Part shown: positions 1 through 4,389 of the stretch, piece by piece
Layout: each line of letters opens with the position of its first letter
Numbering within the stretch: position 1 is the stretch's first letter
From: Pirellulales bacterium
GTDB lineage: Bacteria > Planctomycetota > Planctomycetia > Pirellulales > JALHPA01
DNA length: 6,443 bases
Direction: 5' to 3'
NCBI GenBank assembly: GCA_022842745.1
Contig: JALHPA010000165.1
Location: 1-6,443, forward strand
Translations under genes and position numbers: made by a program
Notes under the pieces: generated by a model
Databases searched by the model: none
The model's input: only the letters and a program-made list of their open reading frames with translations
Told to the model about the DNA's origin: nothing

Positions 1-44
1 AGTCCTCGCCTCTGGACGAACAGTGCTTACCAACGTCTTGTCAG

Positions 45-117
45 TGGGACCAGAAGGACTTGAACCTTCACCGACCTGGTTAAGAGCCAGGCATGCTGCC
101 GCTAGCACCTTGATCCC
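45..117 (-). tRNA. tRNA-Lys (anticodon CTT)
   Basis: Read on the minus strand this is a complete 73-nt class I tRNA. The acceptor GGGATCA pairs with TGGTCCC over 7 bp (one T-G wobble). The D arm is GCTAGCGGCAGC-like, the anticodon stem CCTGG/CCAGG closes the loop CTCTTAA, and the T loop is TTCAAGT on a 5-bp stem. The loop puts CTT at positions 34-36, which decodes AAG (Lys). The discriminator is A and the next three bases are CTG, so CCA must be added after transcription. It is the most distal tRNA of the minus-strand cluster, 93 nt beyond tRNA-Lys(TTT), with a long inverted repeat in the spacer. No terminator is visible in the 44 bases left of it. Confidence 0.95.
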
Positions 118-121
118 GCGC

Positions 122-205
122 ACAGGCTGTAGGCTTGAGGCCGCAGGCTGGAGGAAATGAATTCACCGCCGTCCTCCAGTCTCAAGCCTCGTCCCACCAG
201 CCTGT
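122..205. repeat. long interrupted inverted repeat between the two tRNA-Lys genes
   Basis: Three nested perfect stems are seen: 122-129 with 198-205 (ACAGGCTG/CAGCCTGT, 8 bp), 131-139 with 181-189 (AGGCTTGAG/CTCAAGCCT, 9 bp) and 148-155 with 172-179 (CTGGAGGA/TCCTCCAG, 8 bp). Together they give 25 bp in 84 nt and fill almost the whole spacer. There is no T-run on either side, so it does not look like an intrinsic terminator. It may act as a processing hairpin between the tRNAs, or be a copy of an intergenic repeat, since the 11-mer GCAGGCTGGAG at 143-153 recurs at 478-488 in another tRNA spacer. Confidence 0.8.
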
Positions 206-210
206 TTCAG

Positions 211-282
211 TGGGGCCGAAGGGAGTCGAACCCTTACCATTCCGCTTAAAAGGCGGAAGCGCTACCGTTACGCCACGACCCC
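211..282 (-). tRNA. tRNA-Lys (anticodon TTT)
   Basis: A 72-nt class I tRNA on the minus strand. Acceptor GGGGTCG pairs with CGGCCCC over 7 bp. Anticodon stem TCCGC/GCGGA closes loop CTTTTAA with TTT at 34-36, decoding AAA. The T arm is AAGGG-TTCGACT-CCCTT. The discriminator is A, followed by CTG and not CCA. The D arm (GCGTAACGGTAGCGC) is short and closely resembles that of the tRNA-Gln at 1497-1567 and of the tRNA-like gene at 351-473, and not the usual bacterial lysine tRNA D arm. That hints at a shared origin by duplication. Confidence 0.95.
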
Positions 283-350
283 AAGGTTGGAGTTTGGCGT
301 ATGTGTTTAAGTCGAGTTGTTGGTTGCATGGTCCTTTTCCTTTCGCACAA

Positions 351-473
351 TAGTCCAGGGTGGAGTTGAACCAGCAACCGAGCACGGCCGCCACGGCGGC
401 GGCCGAGCGCAGGGCGGTAGTCGAATACAATTTTGCGTATCAGATCGCCGTGCTTCCGTTACACCACCGGACA
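351..473 (-). pseudogene. aberrant tRNA-like gene with disrupted anticodon arm and ~51-nt insertion
   Basis: On the minus strand the ends look like a tRNA. GTCCGG (472-467) pairs with CTGGAC (358-353) over 6 bp. The D arm GTGTAACGGAAGCAC differs by one base from that of tRNA-Gln. The T arm GCTGG-TTCAACT-CCACC (375-359) has 4 of 5 pairs. In the expected anticodon place there is CTGATAC (443-437; GAT would be Ile), but the flanking GCGAT and GCAAA do not pair apart from one T-G wobble. Between position 26 and the T loop there are 78 nt where about 27 are normal. The surplus includes an 8-bp GC hairpin (385-405) inside a 25-bp direct duplication of CCGAGC, and a second T-loop-like heptamer TTCGACT (425-419). 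Most likely a decayed or inserted-into tRNA gene. A real tRNA with an extra domain is possible but unproven. Confidence 0.5.
378..408. repeat. GC-rich hairpin with flanking 6-bp direct repeat inside the tRNA-like gene
   Basis: CGGCCGCC (385-392) and GGCGGCCG (398-405) form a perfect 8-bp stem with loop ACGGC. The hairpin is bordered by the direct repeat CCGAGC at 378-383 and 403-408, a 25-bp spacing. A hairpin between short direct repeats in the middle of a gene could be a small insertion with target-site duplication or a local slippage product. The sequence alone does not decide between them. Confidence 0.65.
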
Positions 474-477
474 AACG

Positions 478-553
478 GCAGGCTGGAGTTTGCAGGCGGC
501 GTTTCCGTTTCGCGTTCTCCTCCGGCCTCCCACCTCCATGCTCCGGACTCCAG
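478..553. repeat. spacer inverted repeat related to the one at 122-205
   Basis: CTGGAGT (483-489) is complementary to ACTCCAG (547-553), so the ends of this spacer can pair over 7 bp. The left end carries GCAGGCTGGAG (478-488), identical to 143-153 in the Lys-Lys spacer, and both spacers end in CTCCAGT. The inner 57 nt are C/T-rich and show no convincing secondary stem. The matching ends suggest two members of one intergenic repeat family. Confidence 0.55.
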
Positions 554-627
554 TAGCTCGTATGGGAGTCGAACCCATCTCTCGGCCTTGAAAGGGCCGT
601 ATCCTCAAACCGATAGACGAACGAGCC
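554..627 (-). tRNA. tRNA-Glu (anticodon TTC)
   Basis: A 74-nt class I tRNA on the minus strand. Acceptor GGCTCGT pairs with ACGAGCT, with a G1-T72 wobble at the end. The bases after the acceptor (TCGTCTA) are the typical start of bacterial tRNA-Glu. Anticodon stem CGGCC/GGCCG closes loop CTTTCAA, with TTC at 34-36. The T arm is ATGGG-TTCGACT-CCCAT. The discriminator A is followed by CTG, so CCA is not encoded. It lies 26 nt downstream of tRNA-Phe. That spacer holds a small perfect hairpin, TCAGCG-CGTA-CGCTGA (632-647), which probably does not terminate because no T-run follows. The two tRNAs are likely co-transcribed. Confidence 0.95.
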
Positions 628-653
628 ATCGTCAGCGCGTACGCTGAGCGCAG

Positions 654-725
654 TGGGCCGGGAGGCGCTCGAATCCTCGTCTCCTGGTTTTCAGCCAAGC
701 GCTATGCCGTCTCAGCTACCGGCCC
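654..725 (-). tRNA. tRNA-Phe (anticodon GAA)
   Basis: A 72-nt class I tRNA on the minus strand. Acceptor GGGCCGG pairs with CCGGCCC over 7 bp. The D arm GCTG/TAGC pairs with one wobble. Anticodon stem CTTGG/CCAGG closes loop CTGAAAA, with GAA at 34-36 (codon TTC). The discriminator is A and CTG follows, so CCA is not encoded. It is the first tRNA after the terminator at 770-802, so a promoter should lie in 726-769, but I see no clear one. One oddity: the T stem GAGGA/GCCTC is mismatched at the pair next to the loop (A53 opposite G61), where bacterial tRNAs almost always have G53-C61. It may be a weaker or divergent Phe tRNA. Confidence 0.88.
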
Positions 726-769
726 AGGTTTTGAATCATTGGTCCGCGAAGTCTTCGACTCAGCGCAAC

Positions 770-802
770 AAAAAAGGCCCGATGTCTTGTGACACCAGGC
801 CT
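770..802 (-). terminator. intrinsic terminator of the rod-shaped RNA candidate
   Basis: On the minus strand AGGCC (802-798) pairs with GGCCT (779-775) and TGTC (794-791) with GACA (786-783). A 3x3 internal loop separates the stems, the tetraloop is ACAA, and TTTTTT (775-770) follows at once. This is a standard rho-independent terminator reading leftwards. It lies directly downstream of the folded segment 803-992 and 44 bases upstream of tRNA-Phe, so it separates that RNA from the tRNA cluster. Confidence 0.8.
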
Positions 803-992
803 CTATTTGCCTTTCCAGCCGATATTGCGGCCGAGCGTCACAAGCGCAGCGGATGCGCGGGGTTATTCCCTGCAAACGATTTCCGGCAATCGGAATTCGC
901 AGTTCGCAGGGTGGAATAACCCGCGCCTATGCGTTCTTGTTTCGACCTCGGCAGCAAAAACGTCATGGAAGTTACCATTCCTCCTTCAAATC
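803..992 (-). ncRNA. candidate structured small RNA, long rod, 6S-like architecture
   Basis: The segment folds on itself end to end. In plus coordinates the paired blocks are 805-809/987-991 (5 bp), 813-817/966-970 (5), 825-828/954-957 (4), 830-835/947-952 (6), 837-839/944-946 (3), 840-844/936-940 (5), 845-848/930-933 (4), 855-869/913-926 (14 with one bulge), 870-873/906-909 (4) and 877-885/891-899 (8 with one mismatch), with a 5-nt apical loop. That is about 58 bp in 190 nt, broken by internal loops, of which those at 818-824/958-965 and 972-986 are the largest. An intrinsic terminator follows on the minus strand, fixing the direction. A rod of about 190 nt with a bubble in a closing-stem and terminal-stem layout is what 6S RNA (ssrS, a regulator of sigma70 RNA polymerase) looks like, but I cannot confirm conserved 6S bases. 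SRP RNA is unlikely: the GGAA-capped domain IV motif is absent. No convincing promoter is seen; the TAAAAT at 1025-1030 is a weak option. Confidence 0.5.
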
Positions 993-1450
993 TACTGTCC
1001 GCCTGTGCCCCTGCCCGTCTGAACATTTTAGACGCCGGCCGGGCAGCCAAGGTTCACCGATTTTTTTGATTAACCGTGAACTGCGTCGTACTCCTGGTTC
1101 AAAACCGTTTCATCCGTGACGACCAAGTCGTCAACTCGGGACCGACGCATTTGCCCCCCATCCGATCCGCAGGCGCCGAATCGGATCAAATCGCGGCACC
1201 GTGGACCAGTGGCCGTCGGCCGGGGGCGAAGGCCGTAGATTTGCACAACACGGACCCATAAAGCCCCACCCTGGCGAAATCCGCATGCTCCCGATCGCGC
1301 GTCCCGCGGCAAGAAAGTACCCCCCCTCCGGCACCCCTCTGGCAGCACCCCGTTGCATCCGGTTAACAAACGACCGGACGAGATTGGCCAAAACACTACC
1401 TAAACCGGTAGCACCGAGGTAGTACCGGCGGTTCCTATCTCTCGGCCCAC
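993..1450. other. gene-free stretch with several inverted repeats
   Basis: No coding region or known RNA is recognised here. Structures seen are GTTCAC/GTGAAC (1052-1057/1076-1081) around a T7 run, the tight hairpin TGACGAC-CAA-GTCGTCA (1117-1133), ATCCGAT/ATCGGAT (1160-1166/1180-1186), and ACTACC/GGTAGT (1395-1400/1418-1423) overlapping CCGGTA/TACCGG (1405-1410/1423-1428). Open minus-strand frames of 108 and 117 codons cross the region. They overlap each other, one starts inside the tRNA-Gln terminator, neither has a ribosome site or a recognisable domain, and I do not call them. The stretch lies between two minus-strand terminators, so it could hold the promoter of the RNA at 803-992 or a further unrecognised RNA. 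Confidence 0.5.
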
Positions 1451-1451
1451 G

Positions 1452-1490
1452 AAAAAAGCCTTGCCGCAAGTTCTTTGCTGGCAAGGCTTT
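1452..1490 (-). terminator. intrinsic terminator of tRNA-Gln
   Basis: On the minus strand AAAGCCTTGCC (1490-1480) pairs perfectly over 11 bp with GGCAAGGCTTT (1465-1455). The 14-nt loop can itself pair over 4 bp, and the T-run continues to 1452 (TTTTTT in 1457-1452). The structure starts 7 nt after the tRNA-Gln end. It is a strong rho-independent terminator and makes tRNA-Gln a separate transcription unit from the downstream tRNA cluster. Confidence 0.9.
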
Positions 1491-1496
1491 GTGTTA

Positions 1497-1567
1497 CTGG
1501 GGAACTAGGATTTGAACCTAGACTAACTGATCCAGAGTCAGTCGTGCTACCGTTACACTATTCCCCA
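1497..1567 (-). tRNA. tRNA-Gln (anticodon CTG)
   Basis: A 71-nt class I tRNA on the minus strand. Acceptor TGGGGAA pairs with TTCCCCA over 7 bp, including the T1-A72 pair typical of glutamine tRNAs, with the expected discriminator G73. The D arm is GTGTAACGGTAGCAC. Anticodon stem ACTGA/TCAGT closes loop CTCTGGA, with CTG at 34-36 (codon CAG). The T arm is CTAGG-TTCAAAT-CCTAG. The bases after the discriminator are TAA, so CCA is not encoded. A strong terminator follows 7 nt downstream, so this gene is transcribed alone or as the last gene of its unit. Its D arm is nearly identical to that of the tRNA-like gene at 351-473. Confidence 0.95.
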
Positions 1568-1865
1568 AGGCTATCGATCGATTGTTGCGCAGCATTGTCC
1601 GAAATGAGCCGCCTTGAACGATGCGTCGATTGTCGCGTCCGGGCACACTGCGAGCTTATGCGAACAGGATTCATTTCCCGGCAACTGTAGGCTAGGAACC
1701 GAGCGCTACCGCGTCAAGGGATCAGGTCGAGGGATCGGGCTGATAAAGCGACCGCGTTCACGATTCTTTCTCGGAGCCTTGTCAAACGGAGCTACCCTCG
1801 ATCCCGCAGAACCTCCCCCACCCCGTGAGGTTCGTTCGATGATCGCCACATTGCCGTCGGCGGCA
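1568..1865. other. intergenic stretch between hemQ and tRNA-Gln, with a possible hemQ terminator hairpin
   Basis: No gene is recognised. About 33 nt past the hemQ stop (minus direction) GAACCTC and GAGGTTC (1809-1815/1827-1833) form a 7-bp hairpin with an 11-nt G/C-rich loop. There is no T-run after it, so if it ends hemQ transcription it does so imperfectly. Just before tRNA-Gln lies the palindrome ATCGATCGAT (about 1574-1583). It sits where the tRNA promoter should be, but a clear -10/-35 pair is not visible. Confidence 0.45.
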
Positions 1866-2705
1866 TCAAGGCTTCCCTGGGCCGATTCGGCAGTGGTCGA
1901 GCAATCCCGCCGCCGTGGTGACGTAGCTGACGTAGAACGGACCGAACTCCGCGTAGCGGGCACTGGCCTCGTCAAATCGCATCTTGTAAACGATCTCCTT
2001 AAGGAACGCCGGATTTCGAGCCCAAAGCGTGACGCCCCATTCCCAGTCGTCGAATCCCAGGGCCACCGTAATCAACTGGGTCACCTTCCCGCCAAAGGCC
2101 ATGCCGCTGCGGCCGTGTTCGGCCATCAGGCGGTTTCGTTCCTCGAACGGGAGCAGAAACCAGTTCTCGCCGACCTTCCGTTTCTTGTTCATGGGATAAA
2201 AACAGGTGCTCGGCCAGGGAGGAAGGTCGGGAGTGAGGCGCTGCCGCTTCATCATGACCTCGCGGCTTTCATAGGCTTTGAGCTTGGCGCGGTACGTAGG
2301 ACTGTCTGCCTGCTCTCCCTCCTCGACCAGCCTGCGGCCGTAAGCCTCAACCGAGGGGACGTACTCAGAGACCTCGGTGAGGGAGACGAAGGAGTAGGTG
2401 GGCACAAGGGCGTGCCCCAGCGGACCGGAGGCTAAGCGCTGACGGAGACCGTCGATGCGCAACGGATCGGGATCGAGCAGCATCAACCCAAAGTCGGCTT
2501 TCGCGCCGCTCACCAGACTTGGCTGGATGCGAGACACGGCGTCCGGCGCCTGAGGATCAAGCGTTGCAACGAACTCCGTGCGCCCTTGCGACAACTCTTC
2601 CGGGCTAAGATCGCGGAGCCTTGCCCGGTCGAATCGATAGTACAGATGGGTGCAGTGCCAACCTTCGATCGGTTGAAGGGAAACCGCTTCAGAATCAGAT
2701 TGCAT
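1866..2705 (-). CDS. hemQ: HemQ, coproheme decarboxylase (chlorite dismutase-like family)
   Basis: A 279-residue protein. HemQ is the cytosolic enzyme that uses H2O2 to decarboxylate Fe-coproporphyrin III to heme b, the last step of the coproporphyrin-dependent heme pathway. The C-terminal half is the family signature. FYPMNKKR (169-176) holds the catalytic tyrosine Y170. NWFLLPFEER (181-190) leads to AEHGRSG, with H197 as the proximal heme ligand. KVTQLIT places Q210 thirteen residues after H197, the distal glutamine of the Firmicutes type. GFDDWEWGVTLWA (217-229) and YKMRFDEASARYAEFGPF (240-257) close the barrel. Y170 to H197 spacing (27) equals that of known HemQ (Tyr147/His174 in Listeria). 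A chlorite dismutase would have a distal arginine in place of Q210. The N-terminal domain (EGWHCTHLYYRFD, 14-26) is also typical, supporting the ATG at 2705, which has no Shine-Dalgarno. There are 222 nt to accC upstream, so it is probably a separate unit. No other heme gene is in the window. Confidence 0.93.
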   Translation of the reverse strand: MQSDSEAVSLQPIEGWHCTHLYYRFDRARLRDLSPEELSQGRTEFVATLDPQAPDAVSRIQPSLVSGAKADFGLMLLDPDPLRIDGLRQRLASGPLGHALVPTYSFVSLTEVSEYVPSVEAYGRRLVEEGEQADSPTYRAKLKAYESREVMMKRQRLTPDLPPWPSTCFYPMNKKRKVGENWFLLPFEERNRLMAEHGRSGMAFGGKVTQLITVALGFDDWEWGVTLWARNPAFLKEIVYKMRFDEASARYAEFGPFYVSYVTTAAGLLDHCRIGPGKP

Positions 2706-2927
2706 GGGCGAAAAAGCAGAGGCGTGCCAAGGGTGGGGTTAGCGAGTTGCGAGTGGCGTTCCCCGGTCAACGGCCAAGTAAATTCACTGGCGGGGGAACG
2801 CGAGCGAGGCTTGTTGCCGTTGGGCATCCTAACAGATAGGCCGAGTGGCTGACCAGAACGCCGGCCCAGCATCCCGACGGTGGGTTCGTCCCACGAGGAC
2901 GGTACTTGCAGATTCACAACCCCCGGC
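2706..2927. other. intergenic stretch between accC and hemQ with a hemQ-proximal hairpin
   Basis: No gene is recognised. GCGTTCCCC (2756-2764) pairs perfectly with GGGGAACGC (2793-2801), and GCC-A-AGT (2773-2779) with ACT-GGC inside it, giving a nested stem-loop that ends about 50 nt upstream of the hemQ start. No T-run follows on the minus strand, so it is not a standard accC terminator. It may be part of the hemQ leader or promoter region. Next to it GCGAGTTGCGAGT (2742-2754) is a short tandem repeat. No intrinsic terminator is seen after the accC stop. Confidence 0.45.
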
Positions 2928-4271
2928 TCAGCTCAACCACGTTCTCTCGACGAAAGTGGTATCGATGCGGGCATCGGAAAATGCCGAATGGCCGAGAATT
3001 TCCTGATGGATCGGAATGGTCGTGTGAATTCCCTCAATCCGCATTTCGCGCAGCGCGCGCTGCATGCAATCGATGGCTTCCCGCCGCGTCGGCTGGTGAA
3101 CGATCAACTTGCCGATCATCGAGTCGTAGTAGGGGGAGACCGTGTACCCGCTATGAGCATGCGAATCGAAGCGCACCCCAAAACCGCCGGGGGCGATAAG
3201 CTGCTGAATCTTGCCCGGCGAAGGAGCGAAATTTCGGCGAGGATCCTCGGCATTGATTCGGCACTCGATGGCGGCCCCCCGGCACACGATATCTTGCTGC
3301 TGGAACGGCAGCGGTTCCCCAGCCGCGACCCGAATCTGGGCTTTGATCAAATCGATGCCCGTCACCATTTCCGTGACCGGATGCTCGACCTGAATGCGGG
3401 CATTGACCTCGATGAAGTAGAAATTGCCGGTCTGGTCGACGATGAATTCGACCGTTCCGGCATTGGTGTATCCGGCGGTCTTGATCAGTCGGACGGCGCT
3501 TTCGCACATGGCCGTCCGGTTCTCGGGCGAGAGGTGGGCGGAGGGGCTTTCTTCGATCAGTTTTTGGTGGCGGCGCTGGGTGGAGCAATCCCGCTCCCAC
3601 AGGTGAACGGCGTTTCCATGATGGTCGGCGATGACCTGCACCTCGACATGACGGGGCCGCTCGATGTAACGTTCGAGATAGATTCCCGCGTTTCCAAACG
3701 CGGCTTCCGCCTCGGCCGACGCCTGTTGGATCGCGCTTTTGAGCACCAGATCGTTGCTGGCGACGCGCATTCCCCGACCGCCTCCTCCCGCGGTGGCCTT
3801 GATCAGGACGGGAAAGCCAATTTCGTGCGCGACGCGAACCGCCTCGCGTTCGTCGGTAATCAATCCGTCGCTGCCGGGAACGACCGGAACTTGCGCCTCG
3901 CGAGCCAGCTTCCGCGCGCTGTTCTTGTCGCCCAAACGGGCCATTGCTTCGGGAGACGGCCCAATGAACACGATGTTGCAGCTTCCACAGACTTCGTTGA
4001 AATGGGCGTTTTCCGAGAGAAATCCATATCCCGGATGGACCGCCTGGACGTTGCCGATCTCCGCCGCACTGATCACGCGATTGATCTTCAGATAGCTTTC
4101 GGCGGCCTTGGGAGGACCGACGCAATACGCCTCATCGGCCAGGCTCAGATAGTGAGAACCTCGATCCGCCTCGCTGAAAATGGCGACCGACTCGATTCCC
4201 AATTCGCGGCAGGCGCGGATTACCCGGAGGGCAATTTCACCGCGGTTGGCGATCAATATGCGCTTAAACAT
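2928..4271 (-). CDS. accC: AccC, biotin carboxylase subunit of acetyl-CoA carboxylase
   Basis: A 447-residue ATP-grasp enzyme, the normal family length. It carboxylates the biotin on AccB with ATP and bicarbonate, the first half-reaction of acetyl-CoA carboxylase in fatty acid synthesis. The N-terminal domain opens with MFKRILIANRGEIALR and contains HPGYGFLSEN (79-88). The ATP-binding glycine loop is KATAGGGGRGM (158-168). H208, the RDCSTQRRHQK segment (227-237, bicarbonate and biotin side) and E275 follow. The active site FIEVNARIQVEHPVTE (286-301) gives E288, N290, R292, Q294, V295 and E296, and R338 is present, at the same numbers as in E. coli AccC. I chose the ATG at 4271 because family members start at this MFKRILIANRGE, although no Shine-Dalgarno precedes it. 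The frame stays open 46 codons further, to an ATG at 4409 inside the end of accB. accB lies 118 nt upstream, so accB-accC is an operon. Confidence 0.97.
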   Translation of the reverse strand: MFKRILIANRGEIALRVIRACRELGIESVAIFSEADRGSHYLSLADEAYCVGPPKAAESYLKINRVISAAEIGNVQAVHPGYGFLSENAHFNEVCGSCNIVFIGPSPEAMARLGDKNSARKLAREAQVPVVPGSDGLITDEREAVRVAHEIGFPVLIKATAGGGGRGMRVASNDLVLKSAIQQASAEAEAAFGNAGIYLERYIERPRHVEVQVIADHHGNAVHLWERDCSTQRRHQKLIEESPSAHLSPENRTAMCESAVRLIKTAGYTNAGTVEFIVDQTGNFYFIEVNARIQVEHPVTEMVTGIDLIKAQIRVAAGEPLPFQQQDIVCRGAAIECRINAEDPRRNFAPSPGKIQQLIAPGGFGVRFDSHAHSGYTVSPYYDSMIGKLIVHQPTRREAIDCMQRALREMRIEGIHTTIPIHQEILGHSAFSDARIDTTFVERTWLS

Positions 4272-4310
4272 CGAGCAAAAGCTGATTGGCGGGGGCGTGA
4301 TGGATGCGGT

Positions 4311-4355
4311 TGCCGCGTTGTTGACTGCCGCGTTGTTGACTGCCGCGTTGTGGAC
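4311..4355. repeat. three 15-bp tandem repeats in the accB-accC spacer
   Basis: The unit TGCCGCGTTGTTGAC occurs at 4311-4325 and 4326-4340 and, with one change (TGTGGAC end), at 4341-4355. A partial fourth unit follows. The period is a multiple of three, so copy-number change would keep the upstream accC reading frame open. Read in that frame it encodes NAAVN-type pentapeptides. It lies 40 nt upstream of the chosen accC start. Probably replication slippage. A role in accC expression is possible but not shown. Confidence 0.9.
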
Positions 4356-4389
4356 CGCCGCGCGGCGCCAACGAGGTAGCCGGCCCAGC

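Noticed and set aside
419..473. A shorter tRNA using the T-loop-like TTCGACT at 425-419
   Set aside because: The flanking bases do not form a T stem and no acceptor strand downstream pairs with TGTCCGG.
855..926. The 72-nt inner hairpin as a tRNA or SRP RNA
   Set aside because: It is one continuous hairpin with no cloverleaf arms, and it lacks the conserved GGAA-capped SRP domain IV.
838..986. Small minus-strand frame (MVTSMTFLLPRSK...) after an AAGGAGG at 980-986
   Set aside because: The Shine-Dalgarno is 1 nt from the first ATG and 13 nt from the second, both poor. The whole frame lies inside the long self-complementary rod, which explains the sequence better. It remains an alternative reading.
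1070..1396. A 108-codon minus-strand frame with an acidic C-terminus
   Set aside because: No domain, no ribosome site, very Gly/Arg/Cys-rich first half. Conservation in relatives would be needed to revive it.
1131..1484. A 117-codon minus-strand frame
   Set aside because: It starts inside the tRNA-Gln terminator, has no ribosome site, and competes with an equally unsupported frame in another phase.
1614..2435. A 273-codon plus-strand frame antisense to hemQ
   Set aside because: It lacks domains and begins in the intergenic stretch; hemQ is clearly coded on the other strand.
4311..4355. CRISPR-like array
   Set aside because: The 15-bp units are directly adjacent with no spacers, so it is a plain tandem repeat.
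2880..4379. A 499-codon open frame on the plus strand, antisense to accC
   Set aside because: accC on the other strand has every catalytic residue. The antisense product has no recognisable domain, and long antisense frames are expected opposite GC-rich genes.
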